Source of the DNA: Promethearchaeota archaeon
GTDB taxonomy: Archaea; Asgardarchaeota; Lokiarchaeia; Sigyniarchaeales; SOKP01
DNA length: 64,000 nucleotides
Direction of reading: 5' to 3'
Assembly (NCBI GenBank): GCA_019058445.1
Contig: JAHPZA010000004.1
Coordinates: 124,001-188,000 of the forward strand
Shown in pieces: positions 8,144-17,571 of the stretch (position 1 is the first letter of the stretch; each line of letters opens with the position of its first letter). The position numbers and the translations under genes were made by a program. Under the pieces are notes generated by a model, which saw only the letters and a program-made list of their open reading frames with translations, ran no database searches and was not told the DNA's origin.

Positions 8144-9181
8144 TTAATAAAATACCATAAATAAAAACGCTATTAAGATCGTTAGAGAATTATAAACACC
8201 GTGCGTAACTGTGACAGCAACCAAATTTTCCTCTCTCCATCGATACAACAATCCCAACATAAGACTAATTGCGAAAAATGGGGCTAATAAATAAATAAAT
8301 AGGATTAAGAACACAAGTGGATTCAAAATATATACTAAAAGTCCAACTAAATGAATTATAGCGAATATAAAAGCGGTTAGAATAAGACCCCAAGTGTCTC
8401 CCAAAGTTCTCGTTAAACCTTTCATCATAAAACCTCGAAAAAGGATCTCTTCACAGGGACCCACAATAAAAATCATAACTAAAATCATCAGAATTAATAT
8501 GAGTACATCCATACCTGTAATAATGACCTCAACATTACCACCTGCTCCCTCACGAATTATTCTTACTCCAAAAGCATATCTTAATAGAAGTTCTATGCCA
8601 AGGCTCGCAGCTACAACCACCAATATTCCTACAAAAGCAAATGCTATACCTATTAAAATCTCTTTGAATACTTGGTTCCTATCATAACCTTTTGTAGTAA
8701 AACCCAATAGAGTCAGTCGATTCTCTAAACTAGGATTTTGTAAATATTTTTTTATATACCATATTGGAATTAAAATTAAGATTAGCTCCGCTAAAGTTGA
8801 TAATACCATAAAAAAAGGGTTTGATATTATACTTCGAACAAGTTCAATATTAGGAAGAATAAGAATAATAGCAATGACGATTCCAAGAATTAGTCCATTC
8901 ATAACAATAAATGCTAATAATGGGAAGCCTATAGATGGCAAATTCCCCCATAATTTTCTTCCTTTTATATGGAGAATTTCATCATCCGAAAGTACAGGCC
9001 CGTATTTATTATAATAAGTAGGGCTCACATAAGTAGGGCGTGCTTGTTGGGGAGGAAGCGCTTTATGTTCTTTCACATACTCTAAATTTATCGCACAGTT
9101 AGGACAAAAATTTAATACTTCAATATCTGGTAATTTTATTCCACAATTTGGACAATAGGTCCATTTTCCTTTATCAGTCAT
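8144..9181 (-). CDS. Zinc-ribbon CPBP-family intramembrane protease
   Basis: A 345-residue protein. An N-terminal zinc ribbon has C10, C13, C26 and C29 (YCPNCG ... FCPNCA). About eight membrane helices follow. The CPBP/CAAX-protease motifs are EEILFRG (EExxxR, about residue 243), FAIIHLVG with a conserved His, and VTHGVYNSL with a second His. Members cleave prenylated or other membrane proteins within the bilayer, or act in protein-protein roles. A ribbon fused to this domain is common in archaea. The substrate is unknown. Confidence 0.85.
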   Translation of the reverse strand: MTDKGKWTYCPNCGIKLPDIEVLNFCPNCAINLEYVKEHKALPPQQARPTYVSPTYYNKYGPVLSDDEILHIKGRKLWGNLPSIGFPLLAFIVMNGLILGIVIAIILILPNIELVRSIISNPFFMVLSTLAELILILIPIWYIKKYLQNPSLENRLTLLGFTTKGYDRNQVFKEILIGIAFAFVGILVVVAASLGIELLLRYAFGVRIIREGAGGNVEVIITGMDVLILILMILVMIFIVGPCEEILFRGFMMKGLTRTLGDTWGLILTAFIFAIIHLVGLLVYILNPLVFLILFIYLLAPFFAISLMLGLLYRWREENLVAVTVTHGVYNSLTILIAFLFMVFY

Positions 9182-9322
9182 TTCTATAATATTTGAATAA
9201 ATAAAGATTCAAATAATTTTACATTTCAAATTATAAAGTTATTCTAATTATTAGATTGTAAAGGAAAAAAACACCAAGTCCAAATACCATAAACATATTA
9301 GAACTGAATTATTATTTAGAAA

Positions 9323-11083
9323 TTAATGAGTAAAATAGCAAAATAGCTCATTTCTTTCTAATTTAATAGGATTTACAAATCCATATCGTTCAAATTGGAT
9401 TGGTTTATTAAGCGGAATTTTTAATAGGTTAATTTCACCATTCCCTTTAGATATTGCTCCATCAGGTTTTAAGATTGAAACACTTACATTTTCTTCTTCA
9501 GGAACCCAGTGAATTATAGAATAAGCACGGTCCAATTCTAAACTGTGAAATTCGGCTTCAATTTTATCATTTTTTAGATCCAAAGCTACAATCCTAATGT
9601 TAATTAAGTCCTTAAGGCGAAGGATTTGTTCTTTTTTAAACTTTTTAGCATCTGATAGAGCAATATATAGCTTTAATGTTTTGTCTGTTGTTTTGACATA
9701 TATGATTCTTTTTCCTTTCTCGGGATTTGAAGGCAATAACAAGGGTTCTGCTTTGTATTCTTCAAATGGAACATTATTAATCTCGATTTCTACAGAATTT
9801 TCAACATAAAAATATCTATCTGATACTTCATCAATAATATCTTTATTTTTAGAATATAACCAGTTTACAGAAAAAGAAATGCCAGACATCGACATCCCAA
9901 GATCTAATAAAGTTTCTTTTAAGGCTTCAGGTCTAATCCCCCTTTTAGCTAGAGATTGTAAACTCCAGGTTCTGGGATCATCCCAACCATCATAATTACC
10001 ATTTTGGATATTATTTCTTGCTTGAGTCTTACTTAATTTCATATCGGGAAAATTTATTCTTCCATAATGCAAAAATTCCGCTTTTTTCCATTTGAAATGA
10101 TCCCATATGAAATCTTCGATAAAATCTTCCTTAATTAAATCAGAACCTCTAAGAATATGTGTGACGCCAATAAGATAATCATCTATAGCCCATGAAAATT
10201 CGAGCATAGGCCATACAATATATTTTTTGCCTACTCTCGGATGCTCCGCTTCCGAAATCCGCATAATAATTTGATCTCTTAATGCGGGATCTTTTTGATC
10301 CATTCCGGTTTTTAGCCGCACTACAACCTCAGTTTCATGGTATTTCCCATTGAGCATGTTATTCCATTCTTCCATGTTTATTTTAATTGTTTGGTCTCTA
10401 TGCGGACAATTTTTCTTTTTATTTTTATAATTATCCCGAAACTCATCAGCCGAACAAAAACAAACATACGCAATGTTATCCTTGATTAGTTTCTCACAAT
10501 ATTCATAAAAAATTTCTAATCTATCACTCTTATAATAAGTTTTTGATATCTCTATTCCAAACCAATCTAAACCCTCCCTTATTAAATCATAGGCTTCAGG
10601 AAGTACATACTTCGCTTTTGGACTGTCACGTAATGATTTTGGGCTCCCAATCGTATCATCATAAAACAAAATCAGCTCTCCACTGTGTTTTTTTATGTAT
10701 TCATCATTTAATGCAATCATTCTGGCATTCCCAATATGTAATGCCCCACTGGGATAAGGAGCAAGTCTCATTACAATCTTATCATACTTATCCGCGTTAG
10801 GTAACTCCGGAAGTCCTTTCTTTACTTCTTCAGAGTCTTTTTTCTCAAAAGCCATAGGATCTAATTGTAATAATTTCTCTTTTTGTTCCTCGATATTTAA
10901 TTTAGAAATTTCTACAATAACTTGATCTAAAAGGGGTATAATAACTTTGGCTTGAGCCCGTAGCTCCTTTTTCTCAGCCATGAGTTTACCCATAACCGCT
11001 TTTTTATTCGGTTTTCCATTAAATTCTACCGCATTTTTCAATCCATGGATCCATAGAATTTTTTTAATCTCATCATCTTCCAT
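9323..11083 (-). CDS. gltX: Glutamyl-tRNA synthetase, archaeal type
   Basis: A 586-residue enzyme that charges tRNA-Glu (and possibly tRNA-Gln before amidation). Residues 1-100 form the archaeal/eukaryal helical extension. The class I signatures are PSGALHIGNAR with HIGN at 116-119 and KLSKT at 349-353. FYDDTIGSP and WSIDD-like WAIDDYLIGVTHILRG are typical GluRS catalytic-core segments. The C-terminal ~180 residues are a beta-barrel anticodon domain, as in GlnRS and archaeal GluRS. Length is normal for the family. It is a single gene with no operon partner. Confidence 0.95.
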   Translation of the reverse strand: MEDDEIKKILWIHGLKNAVEFNGKPNKKAVMGKLMAEKKELRAQAKVIIPLLDQVIVEISKLNIEEQKEKLLQLDPMAFEKKDSEEVKKGLPELPNADKYDKIVMRLAPYPSGALHIGNARMIALNDEYIKKHSGELILFYDDTIGSPKSLRDSPKAKYVLPEAYDLIREGLDWFGIEISKTYYKSDRLEIFYEYCEKLIKDNIAYVCFCSADEFRDNYKNKKKNCPHRDQTIKINMEEWNNMLNGKYHETEVVVRLKTGMDQKDPALRDQIIMRISEAEHPRVGKKYIVWPMLEFSWAIDDYLIGVTHILRGSDLIKEDFIEDFIWDHFKWKKAEFLHYGRINFPDMKLSKTQARNNIQNGNYDGWDDPRTWSLQSLAKRGIRPEALKETLLDLGMSMSGISFSVNWLYSKNKDIIDEVSDRYFYVENSVEIEINNVPFEEYKAEPLLLPSNPEKGKRIIYVKTTDKTLKLYIALSDAKKFKKEQILRLKDLINIRIVALDLKNDKIEAEFHSLELDRAYSIIHWVPEEENVSVSILKPDGAISKGNGEINLLKIPLNKPIQFERYGFVNPIKLERNELFCYFTH

Positions 11084-11244
11084 ATCTTAGACTCAACACA
11101 CTAGATCTTTTTTAGAGATAGTTTTAAACAATATAAATAATAATACTTATCAAAAAAAATAAATCGTTATTAAAAACTCTTAAATATTAGGAAAAAAATC
11201 AAATTATAATATTAAATCTTGATATAGTTTTAGGTGGTTTGAAA

Positions 11245-11529
11245 ATGTATTATCGTGGATATATTTTAATGAGGATGCGAATTATTGGGAAAGAATGGGA
11301 CGTTGTTAATAAATTGAAAGGATTAAAGTCTACAGAAGAGGGTGAAGATTGGAAGATTACTTATGGTACTCCTGTTTATGGAGGATGGGATGCAATAGTA
11401 GAGTGTTGTTTTAGTAAGCTTGCAGATCTAGATAAAATAGTAACTTATTGCCGGGTTGATGAAGAACTTTCTTCCTGGATTGAAGAAACAACCACTTTAA
11501 TGGGCGGTAAGGCAGACTTCCCTGGTTAG
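11245..11529 (+). CDS. Small single-domain protein resembling an Lrp/AsnC ligand-binding (RAM-like) domain
   Basis: A 94-residue protein starting MYYRGYILMRM. The start is set by AGGTGG seven bases upstream of the ATG at 11245; a TTG two codons earlier overlaps that site. The alternation of strands and a helix (YILMRMRIIGKEWDVV, then YGGWDAIVECCF, then LDKIVTYCRVDEEL and WIEETTTLMG) fits a ferredoxin-like ligand-binding domain of the Lrp C-terminal type without a DNA-binding part. Such proteins bind amino acids or modulate a partner. This is a fold-level guess. Confidence 0.5.
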   Translation: MYYRGYILMRMRIIGKEWDVVNKLKGLKSTEEGEDWKITYGTPVYGGWDAIVECCFSKLADLDKIVTYCRVDEELSSWIEETTTLMGGKADFPG

Positions 11530-11610
11530 TTTTAGATAAACATTTCTTAAGGTAATTATATTCTTTATTTTTTTAGTTAAAAAAGAAATTAAAAACTAAA
11601 TGTTTATAAC

Positions 11611-12327
11611 TCATTTAGTTTCCTTTAGAAATATTTTTTTCATCCACTCAGGTAATATAAATGCTCCATATACCAAAAATACGCTTGGTATAAAAAAGAT
11701 TAATGGCAGAAAAGCAATCCCTGTAATAACAAATAAAATTGCTCCAGTTATGAATAATATTAAACCAATTATGAAAAGAGTCCCCTTTAATTTAATTTCT
11801 GGATTATCAGATTTATGTGATTCGCGATAAAATAAGATCCCCGAAAAGAATAAGATAACTAATATTATAAGGGACCGAATTGCTAAGAATGGTCCCAACA
11901 CAGGAGTAAGAGGTCTACTAAATACACCAAGCAGTGAAGTATCAGAAAATAAGAAGATGAAGAATATTATTTCCATAATTACCCAATAAATTGCGTATAT
12001 TGATATAATTACTTTTTGCTTATCTTTATACATAAGTTCAGTGATTAATATGAGCCAAAACACAATGCCTAAAGGAAACCCATATCCTATTAAAAAATAT
12101 ACCATTGGTGTAATAGTATTACCAGTTAAAAGAATAGAAAGATAAGTTATTGAGATCGCTAACCACATATTACCCATAAATGGAATCGCAATACCTAAAT
12201 ACAGGATTTTTTTTTCTTTTAATCGAAAATATTTAGAGATTAAGTTTAATCCTATGAAATAGAATGTGATTACTATAAAAATAGCAAAGATACCGTTTAA
12301 GAATTCGATTTGTGTTAATTCCACCAT
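11611..12327 (-). CDS. Seven-helix membrane protein of unknown function
   Basis: 238 residues with about seven hydrophobic helices, short loops and a charged C-terminus ending KKIFLKETK. No catalytic motif or known family signature is visible. It lies alone between the small RAM-like gene (convergent) and the first DUF169 gene of the island. The spacing from neighbours gives no clue to its role. Confidence 0.65.
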   Translation of the reverse strand: MVELTQIEFLNGIFAIFIVITFYFIGLNLISKYFRLKEKKILYLGIAIPFMGNMWLAISITYLSILLTGNTITPMVYFLIGYGFPLGIVFWLILITELMYKDKQKVIISIYAIYWVIMEIIFFIFLFSDTSLLGVFSRPLTPVLGPFLAIRSLIILVILFFSGILFYRESHKSDNPEIKLKGTLFIIGLILFITGAILFVITGIAFLPLIFFIPSVFLVYGAFILPEWMKKIFLKETK

Positions 12328-12400
12328 GTTTTTTCGATCACTTAATTTTGATTGATTTCTTGTATATATATTATGAGTTATAGTCTGGTTTTTTAAATTT

Positions 12401-13261
12401 TTATTTTTTGGTCAATCGTCCCTTTTTGTGCCTTTTATGTTGCCTTTTAAGAAATCTAAAAGCAGGAGGGCCCATCCCATCTGGTAAATCTATGAGCATA
12501 AACTTCGAGGGCATTCCCATATTGAATTTATCAGCACTTTTAAATAAATTTTCCATTATATAAAATAATTTTTTAGAGGGAAATCCAATTGCCATCTCAT
12601 CTTCAGTGGTCATCGATAAGGTTCTATCTCCCGTTCCAGGTAAAACAACGTGAGTTTCATTAGAAATATAAGGAATTAATACTCCTTTGATACACGATTC
12701 TCCATAGCCAAGGAAAAATTGGTCTTTTACAAGATTTCTACCCTCATATTCTAAGGCGTGTATGATATGAGTTATTTGAGCAGGGCTCCCATAGCAGAGG
12801 ATTACATCTGGTTTAATATTGGTTTTGTTCAATGGAGATATAATAAAACCTATATTTCCTTTTATTTTTTCCATGGATTCCTTATTTAAGTATTTTCCAA
12901 ACAGGAGTTGAATGGATAATTCAGCACTAGGTCCGCTATGATATTTTGAAATTATCTGCGATTTCAGAATTTCTTTACCCGGCATGTAATCCCATCCGTG
13001 AACAAAACTACTAGTAATGCAGTGATTGTCTTCAAAGGTCATGACCACTGTGCGACCCCATCTTCGGGCCATGGTAAACGCTTGACATAATGCAAATTTT
13101 TGTTGTATTTTTGAGGGTTGTATGATTCCAGTTTCTTCTGGAATTTCTGACTCATCCTTAAAATATTTGATTGCAAGAGGGAACGTTAATAACCGCAATT
13201 TATCATATAATTTTTGACCCTCTTTCTGATAATCTTCTAATTGGTATTTTGAACTTGACAT
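12401..13261 (-). CDS. DUF169-family protein (1 of 3)
   Basis: A 286-residue cytosolic protein of the DUF169 family (COG2043). It starts with the family segment EDYQKEGQKLYDKLRLLTFP. Conserved cysteines appear in LCQAFTMARRWG, DNHC and GYGESCIKG, and a GTGDR motif lies near residue 215. The two other DUF169 proteins here share these positions (CQAFT or CLTYT, DxxC, SCxxG, GDR). The family is found in anaerobes and has no established reaction; the conserved cysteines would suit metal or cofactor binding. It is the last gene of a flavodoxin/DUF169/reductase run on this strand. Confidence 0.8.
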   Translation of the reverse strand: MSSSKYQLEDYQKEGQKLYDKLRLLTFPLAIKYFKDESEIPEETGIIQPSKIQQKFALCQAFTMARRWGRTVVMTFEDNHCITSSFVHGWDYMPGKEILKSQIISKYHSGPSAELSIQLLFGKYLNKESMEKIKGNIGFIISPLNKTNIKPDVILCYGSPAQITHIIHALEYEGRNLVKDQFFLGYGESCIKGVLIPYISNETHVVLPGTGDRTLSMTTEDEMAIGFPSKKLFYIMENLFKSADKFNMGMPSKFMLIDLPDGMGPPAFRFLKRQHKRHKKGRLTKK

Positions 13262-13306
13262 CTTATCTCTCTCAAATTTCTTTAAAAATAAAAAAAAATT
13301 AGTTAA

Positions 13307-13825
13307 TTATTTATTTAATAAGGATTTAGCAAATTCTTTAGCTCTTTCAAGATCTTTATCATCAGGGCGTCCTTTAATTTTTTCCATATGCTCTTCGGCT
13401 TTTTTTTTTTGTTCAGCAGGAAGCTTAGATAACATCTCTATTTGCTTTTCTTGAGGTATTCCAATATTTTCTCCTATACAGTCAAATTCGCCTAAAACTA
13501 CTGAATTGTTTTTTTCAATTTTTTTTCCAATTCTACTAAAAGCCTTTTGATAAGCTGTTGGACTAGCATGAGTATTAAAAAAAGCAAATTTAGGAGCAAA
13601 TTCGGTGACTTTACTCATAAGATCTTTCATAGTTTTCCCAATAGCACCTCCATAGATGCCAGACCCTAAAAAGACAAGATCGTATGATTTTAGGCTTGAA
13701 GGATCAACCTCTTTAGCGGGTAGTATTGAGACATCTTGTCCCTCTTCAACTAATCCCTCTTTCATGCTTTTCGCAACCTTTTCAGTATTTCCGGTACCCG
13801 AATGATACGCAATCAAAATTTTCAT
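13307..13825 (-). CDS. Flavodoxin-domain protein
   Basis: A 172-residue protein with the FMN phosphate loop SGTGNTEKVAKSM at residues 9-21, the VFLGSGIYGG loop near 50-60 and FFNTHASP near 93-100. This is the flavodoxin/flavodoxin-oxidoreductase-like fold. The C-terminal ~45 residues are charged and helical. It should carry one- or two-electron transfer in the cytosol. Its place between two DUF169 genes and next to a QueG-like iron-sulfur reductase suggests it supplies electrons to that reductase. The start ATG is clear. Confidence 0.88.
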   Translation of the reverse strand: MKILIAYHSGTGNTEKVAKSMKEGLVEEGQDVSILPAKEVDPSSLKSYDLVFLGSGIYGGAIGKTMKDLMSKVTEFAPKFAFFNTHASPTAYQKAFSRIGKKIEKNNSVVLGEFDCIGENIGIPQEKQIEMLSKLPAEQKKKAEEHMEKIKGRPDDKDLERAKEFAKSLLNK

Positions 13826-13892
13826 ATTTTACACTTTTTTTTATATTTTTTTTATCTCTAATTAAGGGTATATTTTTTGATAAGATTTTTCT

Positions 13893-14714
13893 TTATTTTT
13901 TTATTCGTTTTCTTAAAAACGGCCAAACCGGCGCTTCTGCAGGTTTTCCAAATATGGAAATCGGACCCAATGAAGCATTTAAATGAGGTATTCCAAATGC
14001 CTGGGTTGGAAGTTTACCTCCAGCTTTAAATAAATTATTTAGAACATGTTCAAATTTGCTTTCCAGAATAGAAAATAACATCTCATCATTTTGAACACCT
14101 CCCATTACTCGATCCCCCATACCTGGGCAGACTACTTGACACTGATTAGTTTTATAAGTTCTAACAATACCTTCTTTGCAAGAAGCTTCCATTCCATTGA
14201 AAGTACTATTAATATATTCCCCATCATATGTGGCAGCTAATATTAAATGTGAGAGTATAAGTGGTGGACAATAAATCATAACCAGATGGGGTTTAACAAT
14301 AGTAAGGTTTAAAGGTGATACAATTATACCTTTAATTTCTCCAAAATTCAAAAGAGTGTCTACTTCACGAGATTGTTTCTCTGCTGATATATCTCTTTTG
14401 TACCCTGCTTTTTTGGCCCATGCTACAAAAACATCATCTGGATTTTTGGTCTCCTCAAGACCAAAATATAATATAGATGCTGGCTTACATGCGATATCAT
14501 TACCCGTTAAAAAAAATGAGAATCCAGAGCGTCTACACCAAGTATAAGTTAAACAGGCAGGAACTTCAGAACCAAAAACCTCGTGAGGTCTGAGAGCGTT
14601 TGAAGTAACCTCCTCATCTGGTGCAACTAACCTTATAGCCACAGGATAAGTGAGGAGTTTTAAATTATCTATGAAATCCTGCCCAATTTTTTTATATCTT
14701 TCAAGATCTTCCAA
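13893..14714 (-). CDS. DUF169-family protein (2 of 3)
   Basis: 273 residues. The opening ERYKKIGQDFIDNLKLLTYP parallels the other two family members. Conserved cysteine-containing segments are ACLTYTWCRRSG, NDIAC and MEASCKEG, and CPGMGDR follows near residue 210. It is the most divergent of the three. It lies 53 bases downstream of a QueG-like reductase gene in the same direction. The same DUF169-after-reductase order recurs at 19540/20458, which suggests a functional pair. Activity unknown. Confidence 0.8.
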   Translation of the reverse strand: MEDLERYKKIGQDFIDNLKLLTYPVAIRLVAPDEEVTSNALRPHEVFGSEVPACLTYTWCRRSGFSFFLTGNDIACKPASILYFGLEETKNPDDVFVAWAKKAGYKRDISAEKQSREVDTLLNFGEIKGIIVSPLNLTIVKPHLVMIYCPPLILSHLILAATYDGEYINSTFNGMEASCKEGIVRTYKTNQCQVVCPGMGDRVMGGVQNDEMLFSILESKFEHVLNNLFKAGGKLPTQAFGIPHLNASLGPISIFGKPAEAPVWPFLRKRIKK

Positions 14715-14767
14715 TAATTTTCATCTCATTTTTATTAATTTTTAAATAAGATTTAACACAGAGGGAT

Positions 14768-15919
14768 TTATAAATCTCCCTTTTCAATACAGCCACTTTT
14801 TATCAATAGCTTATAACTCTTTTTCTTATCCTCCATTTTAGGTCCACAAATAATCTGACAGTTCGCGCATGTTGGAATATAGTCTTCTTTAGGCTTGTTA
14901 TGTAAACCGTAAAGAATTGTTCTAATCATTTTAAGCACATTTTCAGCTTTTCTTCCCCCCTCTATAATTGCTCTATACATGATATCTTGATAAAAATCAT
15001 CAACAGTATCATCTAAGGGAAGTTGCTCCACATCCTCGATTCCATAGCTTTTCAAACGATAAGGACTCCAGGTACTCCATTCTTTAAATCTATTTTGCCC
15101 AATAAAACCTCCACAAACGGCAGCACAATATGAGTAAGAGCTTCTTTTTCCGATAATTTCTTCAGTACCCCCAACTATTATTTTTTCTGCTTCGTCTTTT
15201 GAGAAGAATCCTCCTTGACAAACTCTTTCACATAATTTACACATTACACAGGGATTATCCTTTAATGGCTCATCAGGTTTTAATTTAGCATCTGTAAGAA
15301 CAGAAGTAAACATGATTCTCGCACCATATTTTTCAGTAATTATATTCCCGCTCCATCCAATTCTCCCTAATCCTGCAGCCTCAGCAGCACACCTATGAGA
15401 AAATTCTGGTACAAAATCGACCCTACCTTTTTTAAATCCGATTTCAAGCATTTTTTTCAAATTATCAAATGTCTTTTGTTCCGCTTTAGACAGAGAAGAA
15501 CTTTCATCTTTTTGTTTATTAATTAAGCTAACAAAAGTTTCTAAAGCTTTATAAGTAGTTTCATTTAGTTTTGCATTTCTGTAATCAAAATTAATTTTAC
15601 AGTTAAAAGCCTTGAATCCTTTCTCCTCTAAATAAGTCTTAATTTTATCCCCTATAGCATATAATTTTTTATTTATCTCATCTGATTTTAAGCAGAAAGA
15701 ATCCCTATCTTTTTTTGCGAGATATCTTTCAATGCTTTTCTCGTCTTGCTTTAACGCTATGCTTACTACAGACTGAGCACCAGGCAATAAATAATTGGGA
15801 TCTGAAAATAGTTTATTTTTTATACTATCAGTAGAGCAAATACCTACTAAAACCACCCCCTCATTAAGAGCAATTTTTTTAACTTGTTGTTCTAATGAAG
15901 AACTTTCTGTTATGGTCAT
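14768..15919 (-). CDS. QueG/RdhA-like iron-sulfur reductase, WSTWxP subfamily (1 of 3)
   Basis: 383 residues from the ATG at 15919 (GGTGA nine bases upstream). The core resembles epoxyqueuosine reductase and reductive dehalogenases: an LLPGAQSVVSIAL strand, then AAEAAGLGRIGWSGNIITEK, then a ferredoxin motif C224-x2-C227-x2-C230-x3-C234. Beyond it come C265-x3-C269, WSTWSP at 281-286, and a late CANCQIIC. A ~75-residue helical insertion (about 100-175) is not seen in the other two. QueG-like enzymes use cobalamin and two 4Fe-4S clusters for reductive chemistry in the cytosol. No signal peptide is present. The substrate is unknown, and 'dehalogenase' would over-claim. Confidence 0.72.
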   Translation of the reverse strand: MTITESSSLEQQVKKIALNEGVVLVGICSTDSIKNKLFSDPNYLLPGAQSVVSIALKQDEKSIERYLAKKDRDSFCLKSDEINKKLYAIGDKIKTYLEEKGFKAFNCKINFDYRNAKLNETTYKALETFVSLINKQKDESSSLSKAEQKTFDNLKKMLEIGFKKGRVDFVPEFSHRCAAEAAGLGRIGWSGNIITEKYGARIMFTSVLTDAKLKPDEPLKDNPCVMCKLCERVCQGGFFSKDEAEKIIVGGTEEIIGKRSSYSYCAAVCGGFIGQNRFKEWSTWSPYRLKSYGIEDVEQLPLDDTVDDFYQDIMYRAIIEGGRKAENVLKMIRTILYGLHNKPKEDYIPTCANCQIICGPKMEDKKKSYKLLIKSGCIEKGDL

Positions 15920-15975
15920 TATCAACTTTCACCATTTTTGCGTTATTTTTTTTGATTATTTTATTATTAAAAACC

Positions 15976-17493
15976 TTATGACATTGACATCCTTTTAGGA
16001 TAACGGCTTTGAGCATTTAAATTTTCCCAAAATAGCTTTTCCAATAATTCATGACGTAAGTCTGGTTGTGAATCCCATAAATTATTCAATTCAAGCGGAT
16101 CATTTTTACGATCAAATAAATCTCCGTACCCTTTTACGCTATTATAAACTGTTAATTTATAATCTTCAGTAATAAAATGTCTCAACCTCGTTTTTACGTT
16201 CAGATTTTCTATTTCTTCATCATGCTCAACTAAACAAAAATCCCTTACTTTCTCCCGAGGATCTTTTAAAACGGGAGTGATATCAACACCCTGCATATCA
16301 CGGGGTTGACGCCGTGGTTTAATACCCACTAAACTCAAGATTGTCTTAGATATATCAATCGAACTTACGAGAGAAACTGATACTCCCGGTTTAGTTACTC
16401 CTGGTATTTTCCAAATTAAAGGAACATTTAAAATGCCATTAAAGGGACATGGCCCCTTTAATATGACTCCGTGATCTCCCATAAGATCTCCGTGATCGCT
16501 GGTGTAAATAACCATTGTATTATCTGCCAAACCTAATTTATCTAAAGCTGCTAAAATTTGACCTACACTGTCATCAATCATTGAAAGTGTACCATATGTA
16601 TAAGCTATAAAGTTTTTTGCTTCTTCCTCAGTCGTGATACGTAAGATCATTCCCCTGAAAAAAGGGTTGTTCAAGAGTTGACCTAAAAACTTATGATTTT
16701 TCAAATTTCCCACATCTTTAAAACTCGCAGGAAGTTCTATATCTTCTGGATCATACATTTTTTTATATTTTCCGGGAGGATTTACGGGATGATGGGGATC
16801 TGGGTATGAACACATTAAAAAGAACGGTTGATCTCCGTACTCCCCTTTAGCATACCCTTCTAAAAATTGTGTAGCTCGTTCTGTAATATACGAGGTTGGA
16901 TAAAGCTCTTCAGGGAGGTTGGTATCGTAATATGGTTTAAATATGTGGGACCAACCTTTTGATTTTATTTCTTCAATGTAATGAGGAGCCCTTTCTTCTA
17001 GCCAATTAAAATAATGCCCAGAACAAATTTCACCGTGGCCTACTATCAAATCTACGTCTTTAAATCCATAATACGGGAGTGGAAAACTTTCAGTCATATG
17101 CTTACGCTCTTTATTGCTAAACCAAACGTTTCCCGATTCTGCAGATTTATACTCTTTCTTAAAGGGAGGGGTTGAGAATTGAAGATGGATTTTTCCTATT
17201 GACTTAGTATAATAACCCTTTTTCAACAAGGTTTCCGTAAAAGTTGGAACAGTTTCCGACAAATTCACTCCAGCAGTTCTGTTTCCATGCATGTTAGGAT
17301 ACATTCCCGTAAATATACTTGCTCTATTGGGCATACATATTGGGTTTGCAACGTACATGTTTGTAAAGCGTACGCCATCTCCCGCTAACCTATCCAAATT
17401 AGGAGTTTTTAGAATAGGATTTCCTGCACAACCAAGATGGTCGGCTCTCTGTTGATCCGTTATAAAAAACAGAATATTCATGTTTTCACTCAT
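15976..17493 (-). CDS. Cytosolic sulfatase-family hydrolase (1 of 3)
   Basis: 505 residues starting MSENMNILFF at 17493, the position matching the start of the two paralogues, instead of an in-frame ATG five codons upstream. The alkaline-phosphatase-superfamily core is present: ITDQQRADHLGC metal site, CMPNRASIFTG with the formylglycine-forming Cys53 (C-x-P-x-R), YPNMHG, DPHHPVNPPG, and YTSDHGDLMGDHG near residue 335. Family members hydrolyse sulfate esters or phosphonate monoesters. No signal peptide is visible, so it acts inside the cell. The DQQ site resembles the phosphonate-monoester-hydrolase branch. It ends 57 bases before the QueG-like gene. Confidence 0.88.
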   Translation of the reverse strand: MSENMNILFFITDQQRADHLGCAGNPILKTPNLDRLAGDGVRFTNMYVANPICMPNRASIFTGMYPNMHGNRTAGVNLSETVPTFTETLLKKGYYTKSIGKIHLQFSTPPFKKEYKSAESGNVWFSNKERKHMTESFPLPYYGFKDVDLIVGHGEICSGHYFNWLEERAPHYIEEIKSKGWSHIFKPYYDTNLPEELYPTSYITERATQFLEGYAKGEYGDQPFFLMCSYPDPHHPVNPPGKYKKMYDPEDIELPASFKDVGNLKNHKFLGQLLNNPFFRGMILRITTEEEAKNFIAYTYGTLSMIDDSVGQILAALDKLGLADNTMVIYTSDHGDLMGDHGVILKGPCPFNGILNVPLIWKIPGVTKPGVSVSLVSSIDISKTILSLVGIKPRRQPRDMQGVDITPVLKDPREKVRDFCLVEHDEEIENLNVKTRLRHFITEDYKLTVYNSVKGYGDLFDRKNDPLELNNLWDSQPDLRHELLEKLFWENLNAQSRYPKRMSMS

Positions 17494-17571
17494 AATAATC
17501 AATTTCACATATTAAAGACTTTAGAATATTTAATAACTTACAATGAAAAATAAAAATAGTATTTAAATTTT